24,897 nt of DNA from Rhizophagus sp. LPA8_4_AMF (GCA_021464525.1 JADRCO010000895.1:1-24897), one strand, 5' to 3'. Counted from the first letter of the stretch, positions 9,898-19,812 are shown. Numbers and translations are program-made. The notes: generated from the letters alone by a model not told the origin.

Positions 9898-10147
9898 GGT
9901 AAATGAAAATTTATTTTCTTCAGAAAAGAAATTAGATTACGTTTTTATGAATTTTTTTGACCATTTATACCATTTATGTAAATTGATCTTCATCATACCG
10001 GTTTTAACAATCGTCTTTTGGTAATTACTAGCGTGATCAGATTATTTGTCGATCAATTTAAAATTATAATCATAGCGAATTATCAATCACGTGATCGAAA
10101 TTTTTGACTAACCACGTGATGCCGATCAATGTTTCAAATGTTGACAT
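9898..10147. promoter_or_regulatory. Upstream region of copy D with shared block and two CACGTG motifs
   Basis: The shared upstream block lies at 9972-10010 (CATTTATGTAAATTGATC..ACCGGTTTTAACAA), 75-110 bp before the ATG. Further upstream are two E-box palindromes, TCACGTGA at 10087-10094 and CACGTG at 10113-10118, about 25 bp apart. CACGTG is a known bHLH-factor target; whether it is used here is unknown. Confidence 0.3.
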
Positions 10148-11031
10148 TAGGGTGCACGGTCAATTAATTAGATCAAACTATATATGGACAAAGATTTTTC
10201 TGATTAAACTATTGACTAATACATTTTATAATAAATTTCTTACTAATCGATATGTTTTCATATTTCCATCACTAAATTCTTCAAATTATTTACATTCAAA
10301 ATTCTACAAAAGTATTCTAAATTGTCGACTCTTTTATGTGACAATATGTTTTTTCAAAAAAGACGCCTCAAGTCAACAGATGTAGATGACAATGGGCAAA
10401 AATAAGGTAATAAACGGGTTAATGATGAGGATGATCGTGATACTTGGGAAAAATTTTAACGTGTAATTAGGGAAAATAAAGAGGAGGATAACCAGGGCAA
10501 TTTAGTCTGATTAGCAGATCATTTTATATTAGTCTTTACTCCAAAAGGGAATATTTAGAGTTTTAGTATGGAGTGATTTGTTTAACGCTTGATTAGACAA
10601 ATTTCAATGTATTTTATTGAATTTATTATGTAAAATAATGCGTTATGTTTACTAATTAAATAATAAAGTACGCTTACTATTAAAAAAAAAAAAAAAAGTT
10701 TTTTCAAAAAAGATCGTTTGTGTCTCAAAAATAAATAAAATAACACTTGCGGACGTATCTACATAAGGCAGAAAATTTTTTTCTTCGGCGTTTTTCAAAA
10801 AGCGAGACGGTTACATTATTCTTCAAGTTATTGGGTATTTATTTAAATTTTTATATTTTCTGAAATGTTAGTTAAATTCAAAGTTATCAAAGTTTTAAGA
10901 TTTCAGATTTTTTAACAGGTAATATCATTAATTCATGAAAGTTTGTATTATTGCATGAAAAAATCTTTAATAGTAAATTTTTGCATGGGTCCATATATAG
11001 TTATGATTTAATTAGTTGGCCGCGCACCCTA
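10148..11031. mobile_element. TA-flanked terminal-inverted-repeat element (Tc1/mariner-like, non-autonomous)
   Basis: Ends are inverted over about 45 bp: left TAGGGTGCACGGTCAATTAA, right on the reverse strand TAGGGTGCGCGGCCAACTAA, both continuing to ACTATATATGGAC. The termini read TA-GGGTGC...GCACCC-TA, compatible with a TA target duplication as in Tc1/mariner. No transposase frame survives. The 884-bp span includes a nested retroinsertion; without that insert and one copy of its target duplication it is about 534 bp. Confidence 0.75.
10348..10713 (+). mobile_element. Poly(A)-tailed retroinsertion with 16-bp target duplication
   Basis: A perfect direct repeat GTTTTTTCAAAAAAGA flanks the insert (10348-10363 and 10698-10713). 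The inserted 334 bp (10364-10697) ends in A16, preceded by AATAAA at 10662-10667, as expected of a reverse-transcribed, 5'-truncated mRNA or LINE tail. Read from its first base in one frame it gives an acidic, hydrophilic peptide (...VNDEDDRDTWEKF, RVIRENKEEDNQGNLV, LADHFILVFTPKGNI) broken only by stop codons and not by frameshifts. The source gene is not recognised. It may be a processed pseudogene fragment or the 3' end of a non-LTR retrotransposon. Confidence 0.8.
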
Positions 11032-11605
11032 ATACGACATGTTCAACATATTTAACATAGTTTATAATATATACAATATAGTGAATATATGCAATATATC
11101 GGATATGTTAGACATTAGCCAATTAGAGAATAAAAAGTATATAAAAAGATGCGATATTTGAGCATGTAAAAAAGTAGCATTTTTCAGTTATCTGATTATT
11201 AAATAAAGTTTTTATAAAGTTTTTAATGTTTATTTTCTAATTAATAAACTAGTTTCTTGATGCATCTTTATTTCAATTTTAACAAAAGTAAATTTGGTTT
11301 TTGTTTGTTAATCCTTTATTCGTGTTTAGAGTATATGCCGACGTACAGTGCTATACTACACGTCTGATTGGATTGTTCATCACGTATTTATACATATTGT
11401 TTGTTATCTATCATTTATGCACGTATACTTACGCACCTTCTGTAAAAACATAAAAATACACTGCTTAACTTATTAAGTATATTAACAGTATATTATAGGC
11501 AAATAATGAAATAGAGTATATTAATAAATTTATCCTGATGAGACAAATCGATAGTAGTTGTTTCATTATAATATTGATGAAGGTTTCAATTTTAAATTTT
11601 TAATT
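11032..11605. other. AT-rich spacer, no gene seen
   Basis: No coding frame is supported. A TATA-like stretch (GTATATAAAAAG, about 11137-11148) followed by a short A/T-rich segment with AATAAAG could be a promoter remnant. At 11532-11560 the phrase CCTGATGAGACAAATCGATAGTAG repeats a motif found at 7539-7565, so part of this spacer is array- or repeat-derived. Confidence 0.4.
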
Positions 11606-12090
11606 ATAAATATTAGGTCACTTCGGGTGACTCGTCAAGTTGACCCAAAATATTCGGGTTGAGTCATCAAATTCATGACCTAATTGAACCGTCGTTAACC
11701 CGAAGTTAAAAAATTTAAGTGTTGCGAAACATTTTTATTTAACAACTCAATAAAAGAATGTTTTTATAACCTATTTTATTTAACAATTCAATAAAAAAAA
11801 ACATTTTGCAACGTTTTTTTTAATTAATTTAACAAAAAACGTTGCAAAAACTTAATAAATTCAATAAAAAAAAAAGTTTTCGCACCATTTTTTGATCGGT
11901 TTAATAAAAAACGTTGCAAAAACTTTTTATTTAACAAAAGTAAACGTCTGATTTTCTAATTCGTTTGACTCATTGTTCAAACGGGTCAAACAGGTCGGGT
12001 CGAGTTGAAGCCCGACCCGACCCGACCCGACCCGACCCGATTTTTCTTCTGGGTCAGGTTACCGACCTGATACGACCTGTTCGGAACACT
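11606..12090. repeat. GGGT/ACCC repeat region with internal AAAACGTTGCAAAAA repeats
   Basis: Bounded by GACCC/GGGTC-rich ends: GGGTGACTCGTCAAGTTGACCC at 11625-11645, and the (CCCGA)6 tract with GGTCAGGTTACCGACCTGAT on the right. The middle (about 11720-11940) holds several imperfect direct and inverted copies of AAAAACGTTGCAAAAAC with ATTTAACAA and TCAATAAAAA. It has the composition of a non-autonomous repeat element; exact ends are uncertain. Confidence 0.5.
12011..12040. repeat. (CCCGA)6 microsatellite
   Basis: Six perfect CCCGA units in an otherwise AT-rich region, part of the repeat region to the left. Confidence 0.9.
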
Positions 12091-12664
12091 AACTGTAATT
12101 TGATTTGGAATTCTGGTTGTATTTTGAATATATTTTGAACAATAAGGTATAAGAGCCAAACTATAAAAACTTTATTCAAACTTTATCTTTTAACTACAAA
12201 TTATTATCAAAATAAGTTCTAGTATTCTAGTATTATTCGTTCTTATATTGCTACTATAACTAGACATTGGTTTATTGATTTATTATTGATATCTAAAAAA
12301 TAATAATAAATTCTAGATATTAAAAAGTTTATCGTTACCGCTAATAATGGTTGCCAATTAATTCAAAAAAAAAATTACAATTTTGACCAGAATTTACGCA
12401 AAGGTTTGTTTAAATTTTCGAAATATTTGTTAAATATTTAATATTAACAAACGATTATATGTAGATTTATATTAAATATGATTCTCTTAGATAAAAAGTT
12501 GTTTGGACAGTTCTGGGAAAAGAGTTAAAGTTTGATTTTATAAGACATTTTATTATTTTAAAAATTAGATAGTGCAACTTTAAATTTATGATCACTGTTG
12601 ACATTTACTAAAATTTATACAATTATTACTTTCATTTGATTAAGAATAAATTAAAATTTTCATA
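12091..12664. other. Array-derived spacer 3' of gene E
   Basis: No gene is visible. The stretch resembles the spacers at 5300-5800 and 2940-3340 (for example the blocks around TTTATTATTGATATCTA and TAAAATTTATACAATTATTA). It therefore belonged to the tandem unit before transposons split it. Confidence 0.55.
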
Positions 12665-12672
12665 ACAAGAAC

Positions 12673-12878
12673 AGGACCCAGAAATATATATAAAAGGGTC
12701 AGGTTTGAGTTTGCGTATAATTGATCAAAAAATCATGTGATAAAACCTACTGAAATATTATTACCTTTTTTAGTTACTGGCTGAGGTTACCATAATTTCG
12801 GCCCTGAAAAAATGCGTACAGGTAATAGTGAAATTTTTTTTGCCGCACCTTACCCCCGTATGTATATTTCTGGGTCCT
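12673..12878. mobile_element. 206-bp MITE with 8-bp target duplication (hAT-like)
   Basis: Terminal inverted repeats: left AGGACCCAGAAATATATATA, right (reverse strand) AGGACCCAGAAATATACATA. Direct repeats ACAAGAAC flank it at 12665-12672 and 12879-12886. The paralogous spacer near 5779 has a single uninterrupted TTCAAGAACCTTTATT at this place, which is the empty site. An 8-bp duplication is typical of hAT transposons. No transposase is encoded. Confidence 0.85.
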
Positions 12879-12931
12879 ACAAGAACCTTTATTGAATATA
12901 TATATTCTCTTGACATAAATGTATATAACAT

Positions 12932-13216
12932 CCCTATAAAAAAAGAATTTCCGGAAAATGTCAACAAAATGTCCAGAATATTTTCATGTGTCTGGAAAGT
13001 GTCCGGAAACGATCACGTTTTGGAACATTTTCCGAACACACAAATTCCGGACATTTTCATGACACTCCAGAATTTGTTCAGAATTTGTCTGGAATCGTGT
13101 GTCCTGAAAATGTTCCAAAACATGATCGTTTCCGGATATTCTCTGGACGCACCAAAATTTTCCGGACATTTTCCATATTTTTCCGGACAAATTCCAGATT
13201 TTCTTTTTTTATAGGT
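12932..13216. mobile_element. 285-bp TCCGGA-rich foldback MITE with CAT duplication
   Basis: The ends are inverted (CCCTATAAAAAAAGAA at 12932 and, on the reverse strand, ACCTATAAAAAAAGAA at 13216). The interior is a long imperfect palindrome: GTGTCCGGAAACGATCACGT at 13000 pairs with the segment ending near 13140. CAT flanks both sides (12929-12931, 13217-13219). Paralogous spacers at about 3358-3370 and 8309-8320 read ATAACATATTTTT without interruption, giving the empty site. TCCGGA-like hexamers (TCCGGA, TCTGGA, TCCAGA) recur, often 11 bp apart. Open frames on both strands here are a by-product of the palindrome. Confidence 0.87.
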
Positions 13217-13342
13217 CATATTTTTGTACAAAGTTATCCTTTAGACACATGTATTTAATATTAATATCCAACTTGATATTCTTAATTAGAAAAACGGTGC
13301 TTGACATCCAAGATATAAAATTAATAATATATGTAGAATAAA

Positions 13343-13348
13343 TTTATT
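13343..13348 (-). terminator. Putative polyadenylation signal of gene E
   Basis: AATAAA on the minus strand about 55 nt after the stop codon, matching the position in B and D. Confidence 0.4.
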
Positions 13349-13399
13349 GAGGAAAACAAAGAAAGATGAATGATTTTATAAATGCAAATTCAAACCCAT

Positions 13400-14676
13400 T
13401 TAAGCCTGTTTAATAAGTTCAATACACCACTAAAAAAAAGGAATGTTAGTTATTTTTACAAGAAATTTCTTTAAAAAAAATCAACTTTAAAATCTACTTA
13501 CCTCATCAATTCCTCCTAATCTTTCATTATGGCAAACAACTTCTTGGAAAGTATCATTTCTAATAGTAAATTGAACATCATGACTACGTAAAAATTCAAC
13601 TTGGCCAACTTGAGTACGACCATTAATATCACGTTTTTTAATACTAAGGTTAACAATATCATTTGATTTTAAATATCCATCATGGTTTTCTGATTTATAG
13701 TGTTTAAAGTTCCAAATGTAATCATTTCCACCACAACTTACTATAAAATAAATAAGTGTTAAATTTTCTTCTATATTAATTATTTTTAAATACATTATTT
13801 ATATAACTACCTTCTGTATAATTGCCTAATGGAGATTTGTGGTATTCATATCGATATTGGTAATAATAACCAATTCCAAGTGGCTGGCTAGAAATTTTAT
13901 GTTCTAACCTTATGTTAGTTTTGGTGCAAGAGTAATTGTTATCATCAGGAGATTCATATTTAATTATTTTCCATAATGCTTTCGGATTAAGTTCTGAATC
14001 GCCTGCATAAACCTACAAAAGTTGTATATTTATACTGTTAATTAAAAATTTGAAGAAATATTAAAAAAATATTTTTAAAAAAAATGATATATACTAATTG
14101 ATTTTTGCTTCCAGTTGTATAACATAAACCTTCAATAGAAGTCAAATATTTTCCTGTAGCAACGTGTTTTAATGCAACGGTAGATCCATACCTAATTATA
14201 TTTAATTCACACATAACAATTTTTTCAAATTCTTTAATTAATTCATTCATTGAATTGATATTTTTCATTCTTTTATAAAATTCGGTTAAAAAGTAGTGAT
14301 AATCATTAAGAGCTTTAAAAAAATATTTCTTTTGTTCTTCAATATCATTAGTTTCAGAATTATAACAAAGATTACGAAATTCTGTAAAAAATTTCAAAGT
14401 ATCACCACCATCTCTTTCAGGTTTATATTTTAATGATTGTAATTTCCTTTTATTTGAATCTTTAAATACTGTAAATGTGATATCATTTTTAAGTGCATCA
14501 CGAAGTTTTTCAAGGTCATTAATTTCAGTTGGAAGTCTAATGGTAGGATTAATTAATAATTTGGCAGTATTTAAAAACCCTTCATAATTTTTTTCCAACA
14601 TAACACAACATATTTTTATATCATTTATCCATACATCAGGATGAATGTTTCCATCATATTTTGGAAAAGAATTCAT
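13400..14676 (-). CDS. Gene E: Gag-like + MIR domain protein, 350 aa
   Basis: Exons 14676-14095, 14012-13811, 13740-13502 and 13429-13400, with introns of 82, 70 and 72 bp and phases 0, 1 and 0. Exon 1 gives the Gag-capsid-like helical region with FTVFKDSNKRKLQSLKYKPER and FFTEFRNLCYNSETNDIEEQ. The MIR part starts at VALKHVATGKYLTSI and continues with GDSELNPKALWKI, RLEHKISSQPLGIG, YHKSPLGNYTE, GYLKSNDIVNLSIKKRDI, VEFLRSHDVQFTI and the closing WCIELIKQA. Compared with the family, DEW near residue 16 is DVW and the NMWEDN segment is VMLEKN, so this copy has changed in an otherwise constant part. The loop in exon 2 is short (YYYQYRYEYHKSP). No signal peptide is seen. Its promoter-side 1.25 kb is nearly identical to that of F. 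Function unknown; likely ligand-binding MIR module. Confidence 0.88.
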
Positions 14677-15940
14677 GATAAATAAAAATTTATTTCAGGA
14701 AAAGGAATTGTAATTTAAGATTAACGTTTAAAGAATTTTTTAATCATTTATGTAAAATGACCATCATCATACCAGTTTTAACAAGTTTTTGTATAACTCT
14801 CACCAATTTTTAATTAGTATGATCAATTGCCCTGTCAATCAATTAATCAAAATCTCGTGCAGCCAAATATTAAAAATGCCCTTCTAAAATAGCTTGTGTT
14901 AAAACAATGAATAACTAATATTTTGTTATCTAAGTTACATTCTCAATTTCTCTGCTTTACATCGTGATAACTACATTATATACCTAGTTTATATTATTTA
15001 GTATATTGAATGTCATAAGATGAATGCATGTAATTAGACGAAATTAATTATTATAATCTTCCTGCTTGTAACTTTAATTCTGAAAGATTAACAGCTAGCT
15101 CTTGGACTCCATGAAATTTTAAAATTTATAATATAAATATCGTTGAATTATGTGAGCTCAAACAAAATTTGCTATCAATCTTATTTAGATCACCAATAAT
15201 AAAACAGTTTATGCTATTAAATAAAAGTCTAATTTAGTCAAGCAACATCCACTTAAAATCATAATCTATAATTTATATTTAAAAATGCTGTTTCAATTTA
15301 TAATTGGCACAATAAGGTAAAAAGTGGTATAATATTCTTATTATTCTGGCTAGTATTATATATTATTATTAGCCGGATATGAATTGACTTATGGATTTAT
15401 TTTTGATAATCAAATTTAATAACAAATTCTCTTACCATCACTGCTGATTATGGCTACCATTATATTATGAATAGAAATTATGCTTTGGCCTAAAAAATTT
15501 CAAATGACCTAACTGATATTGATTAATTATAATATAACGAAACTACGTGTAAATTTATGAGTAGAATGTAAAATTTGATTTTATAATTTGGTTTTATTAG
15601 TTTAAATTAATATTTATATGGGGAGTAAAATTTACTAAAATTTGCTGTTACTTCCCACTTGATTAAGAACAAATTAACAAAACTTTTCTAAAACAATCTT
15701 TTAAATCTTTTATTGTAATAAGAACATAGAATATATTTTTTTGCACAAAGTTATTTTTTAGATACATAAATTTATTACAATTAATGCCCATCTGACATTC
15801 TTCAAAGGCCAAGGTTAGCAAATGATACCTATTAGAATAAGACATAAAATTAATAGGTTGAATATCATATTATAAATGTATACCGTGTTATACAATATTG
15901 AAGAAACATATTGACAAAAAGATACTGTAAGTCAAATCAT
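14677..15940. other. Intergenic spacer between E and F
   Basis: No gene is supported. This 1.26-kb spacer is nearly identical to 17238-18490, differing by scattered substitutions and small indels, so it is one half of a recent tandem duplication with a period of about 2.55 kb. The short frame at 15663-15845 lies in it and has no support. Confidence 0.8.
14745..14786 (-). promoter_or_regulatory. Conserved upstream block of gene E
   Basis: Plus-strand CATTTATGTAAAATGACCAT followed by CATCATACCAGTTTTAACAAG, 70-110 bp upstream of the ATG. The same block at the same distance precedes F and, in slightly different form, A, C and D. Confidence 0.4.
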
Positions 15941-17237
15941 TCAAGCCTGTCTAATAAGTTCAATGCACCACTAAAAAAGGGGAAGATTGGTTAGTTATTT
16001 TTATTAAAGAAAATTTAAAAATAAAATTTATTTTCTTACCTCATCAATTCCTCCTAACCTTCCATTATGACAAACTACCTCTTGAAAAATATCATTTTCA
16101 ATAGTAAATTGAACATCATGACTACGTAAAAATTCAACTTGACCATCTTGAGTAGGTCCATGGATATTACAGGATTTCTTAATACTAAGATTAACAATAT
16201 CATTTGATTTTAAATATCCTTCATAATTTTCTAATTTACTGTGTTTGAAATTCCAATTACAATCATCACCGCCACATCTTACTATTAAAAAAATGTGTTA
16301 AATTTTTCTTTTATCTTCATTATTATTTAAAATATATACTAATACATTTGTTTACCTTCCGTATGATTGCTTGATGGAGATTTGTGGTATTCAAATCGAT
16401 TTTCAAATCGATTTCGTTGGCAATAATAACCAATTCCAAGTGACTGGCCAGAAATTTTATGTTGCAACATTATATTAGTTTTGGTGCAAGAGTAATAATT
16501 GATATTAGGAGACTGGCTATTAATTATTTCCCATAAAGAATTCGGATTAAGTTCTGAATCGCCTGCATAAATCTACAAAAAATTGAATATGTATACTATT
16601 AATAAAAAATTTAAAGAAATATTAAAAGTTAAAATATTAAATAAATGATATATACTAATTGTTTCTTACTTCCAGTTGTATAACATAAACTTCCAATGGA
16701 AGATAAATATTTTCCTGTAGCAACGTGTTTCAATGCAACGGTAGATCCATATCTAATTATATTTGATTCATTCATAACAATATCCTCAAATTCTTTAATT
16801 AATTCATCCATTGAATTGATATTTTTCATTCTTTTACAAAATTCAGTTAAAAAATAGTGATAACCATTAAGAGCTTTAAAAAAATATTTCTTTTGTTCTT
16901 CAATATCATTAGTTTCAGAATTATAACAAAAATTACGAAATTCTGTAAAAAATTTCAAAGTATCACCATCATCTCTTTCAGATTTATATTTTAATGATTG
17001 TAATTTTCTTTTGTTTACATTTTTAAATAATGTAAAAGTAATATCATTTTTAAGTGCATCATGAAGTTTTTCAAGGTTATCAATTTGGGTTGGAAGTTTA
17101 ATGGTAGGATTAATTAATGATTTGGCAGTATTTAAAAATCCTCCATAATTATCTTCCCACATATTATAATATTTTTTTATATCATTTATCCATTCATCTG
17201 GATGAATGTTTCCATCATATTTTGGAAAAGAATTCAT
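15941..17237 (-). CDS. Gene F: Gag-like + MIR domain protein, 356 aa
   Basis: Exons 17237-16656, 16572-16356, 16281-16040 and 15970-15941; introns of 83, 74 and 69 bp, phases 0, 1 and 0. Exon 1 carries the helical Gag-like region (YYNMWEDNYGGF, FTLFKNVNKRKLQSLKYKSER, FFTEFRNFCYNSETNDIEEQ) and the MIR start VALKHVATGKYLSSI. Exon 2 encodes GDSELNPNSLWEI, LQHKISGQSLGIGYYCQ and a loop with a perfect internal duplication NRFENRFE before YHKSPSSNHTE. Exon 3 is 3 nt longer than in B and E (SCNIHGPTQ instead of RDI-type). The last exon gives WCIELIRQA and ends in TGA rather than TAA. The spacer and gene form a unit that is repeated as the next spacer plus gene G. No export signal; function unknown. 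Confidence 0.88.
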
Positions 17238-18490
17238 GATAAATAAAAATTTATTTCAGGAAAAGGAATTGTAATTCAGGATTAACGTTTAAAGAATTTT
17301 TTAATCATTTATGTAAAATGATCATCATCATACCAGTTTTAACAAGTTTTTGTAAAACTCTCACCAATTTTTAATTAGTATGATCAGATGACTTGTCAAT
17401 CAATTAATCAAAGTCTCGTGCAGCCAAATATTAAAAATGCCCTTCTAAAAATAGCTTGAGTTAAAACAATGAATATCTAATATTTTGTTATCTAAGTTGC
17501 ATTCTCAATTTCTCTGCTTTAACATCGTGATAACTACATAATATACCTAGTTTATATTATTTAGTGTATTGAATGTCATAAGATGAATGCATGTAATTAG
17601 ACGAAATTAATTATTATAATCTTCCTGCTTGTAACTTTAATTCTGAAAGATTAACAGCTAGCTCTTGGACTCCATGAAATTTTAAAATTTATAATATAAA
17701 TATCGTTGAATTATGTGAGCTCAAACAAAATTTGCTATCAATCTTATTTAGATCACCAATAATAAAACAGTTTATGCTATTAAATAAAAGTCTAATTTAG
17801 TCAAGCAACATCCACTTAAAATCATAATCTATAATTTATATTTAAAAATGCTGTTTCAATTTATAATTGGCACAATAAGGTAAAAAAAGTGGCATAATAT
17901 TCTCATTATTCTGGCTAGTATTATATATTATTATTAGCTGGATATGGATTTATAGATTTATTATTGATAATCAAATTTATTAACAAATTCTAAGCTTAAC
18001 ATCACTACTGATTATGGTTATCATAATATTATGAATAGAAATTATGCTTTGGCCTAAAAAATTTCAAATTATCTAACTGATATTGACTAATTATAATATA
18101 ACAAAACTACGCGTAAATTTATGGATAGAATGTAAAACTTTGATTTTATAATTTATTTAATTACTTCAAATTAATATTTATATGGTGAGTAATATTTACT
18201 AAAATTTGCTGTTACTTCCCATTTGATTAAGAACAAATTAACAAAACTTTTCTAAAACAATCCTTTAAATCTTTTATTGTAATAAGAACATAGAATATAT
18301 TTTTTGCACAAAGTTATTTTTTGGATACATAAATTTATTACAATTAATGGCCATCTGGCATTTCTTCAAATGCTAAGGTTACCTAATAGTATAAGACATA
18401 AAATTAATAGGTTGAATATCATATTATAAATGATATACCGTGTTATACAATATTGAAGAAACATATTGACAAAAAGATAAGTCAAATCAT
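17238..18490. other. Intergenic spacer between F and G
   Basis: Nearly identical partner of 14677-15940; no gene. Long runs are shared exactly, for example the blocks around CTTCCTGCTTGTAACTTTAA and GAACATAGAATATATTTTTT. Confidence 0.8.
17306..17346 (-). promoter_or_regulatory. Conserved upstream block of gene F
   Basis: Plus-strand CATTTATGTAAAATGATCAT followed by CATCATACCAGTTTTAACAAG, at the same distance from the ATG as in gene E. Candidate shared promoter element. Confidence 0.4.
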
Positions 18491-19779
18491 TTAAGCCTGT
18501 CTAATAAGTTCAATGCACCACTAAAAAAAAAGGGAAGATTGGTTAGTTATTTTTATTAAAAAAAATTTTAAAATAAAATTTATTTTCTTTACCTCATCAA
18601 TTCCTCCTAACCTTTCATTATGACAAACCACCTCCTGAAAAGTATAATTTCCAATAGTAAATTGAACATCATGACTACGTAAAAATTCAACTTGACCATC
18701 TTTAGTAGGTCCATGCATATTACAGGATTTCTTAACACTAAGATTAACAATGTCATTTGAGTTTAAATATCCTTCATAATTTGGTAATTTACTGTGTTTG
18801 ACATTCCAATTATAATCATCACCGTCACAACTTACTATTAAAAAAATATGAGTTAAAATTTTTCCTTTATCTTCATTATTGTTTTAAATATATAATTATT
18901 TGATTACCTTCTGTATGATTACTGGATGGAGATTTGTAGTATTGGTAATCATATAGATATTGTACGTGATAACAAATTCCAAGTGACTGGCCAGAAACTT
19001 TATGTTGAAACCTTACATTAGTATTGGTGTAAACGTGTTTGTCATTAGAAGATTGACTATTAATGATTATCCATAAAGCATTCAGATTAAGTTCTGAATC
19101 TCCCGTAAAAATCTACAAAAATTGAATATGTATACTGTTAATTATTAATTAAAAGAAATATTAAAAGTTAAAATATTAAATAAATGATATATACTAATTG
19201 TCTCTTACTTCCACTTGTATAACGTAAACTGTCAATGGTAGTTAAATATTTTCCTGTAGCAACGTGTTTTAATGCAACGAGAGATTCAGATCTAATTAAA
19301 TTTGATTCATTCATAACAATTTTCTCAAATTCTTTAATTAATTCATTCATTGAATTGATATTTTTCATTCTTCTATCAAATTCGATTAAAAAATAGTGAC
19401 AATCATTAAAAGATTGTAATAAATATTTCTTTTGTTCTTTAATATCATTAGTTTCAGAATTATAACAAAGGTTACGAAATTCTGTAAAAAATTTCAAAGT
19501 ATTACCACCATCTCTTTCAGGAATATATTTTAACGATTGTAATTTTCTTTTATTTAAATTTTTAAATACTGTAAAAGTAATATCTTTTTTAAGTACATCA
19601 CGAAGTTTTTCGAGGTCATTAATTTCGGCTGGAAGTTTAATAGCGGTATCTACTAATAATTTTGCAACTTCTATGAGTTCTAAACGAACTTCATTTGGCC
19701 AAAGAGAGTAATATTTTTGAATGTTGTTTATCCATTCATCTGGATGAATATTTCCATCATATTTTGGAAAATAATTCAT
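18491..19779 (-). CDS. Gene G: Gag-like + MIR domain protein, 353 aa
   Basis: Exons 19779-19195, 19112-18908, 18834-18593 and 18520-18491; introns of 82, 73 and 72 bp, phases 0, 1 and 0. Exon 1 is one codon longer than in B, E and F, and its residues 25-45 differ (LWPNEVRLELIEVAKLLVDT), while FTVFKNLNKRKLQSLKYIPER and FFTEFRNLCYNSETNDIKEQ are kept. The MIR part shows VALKHVATGKYLTTI, LNALWIIINSQ, QHKVSGQSLGICYHVQ, GYLNSNDIVNLSVKK, VEFLRSHDVQFTI and WCIELIRQA. One MIR motif residue pair is changed (CDGDD instead of CGGND). Exon 3 and the last exon match F most closely. Homology to the promoter regions of E and F stops exactly at the start codon, where a T18-AGG-A12 tract begins, so this copy probably has a different promoter. 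Function unknown. Confidence 0.87.
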
Positions 19780-19812
19780 TTTTTTTTTTTTTTTTTTTAG
19801 GAAAAAAAAAAA
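19780..19812. repeat. T18-AGG-A12 tract directly upstream of gene G
   Basis: Homopolymer T run, AGG, homopolymer A run, able to form a hairpin. It lies directly before the ATG of G on the minus strand and marks the end of similarity with E and F. Confidence 0.85.

Noticed and set aside
10104..10385. Plus-strand frame of 93 codons
   Set aside because: It crosses the left end of the TIR element and the border of the nested retroinsertion, so it cannot be a conserved gene.
12828..13258. Several overlapping open frames on both strands (60-128 codons) with repeated FSGHFPD-like residues
   Set aside because: They fall in the palindromic TCCGGA element; open frames on both strands follow from the inverted repeat. 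They have no family match and run across the element border.
15663..15845. Minus-strand frame of 60 codons in the E-F spacer
   Set aside because: The near-identical spacer between F and G does not keep this frame open, so it is not under coding constraint.
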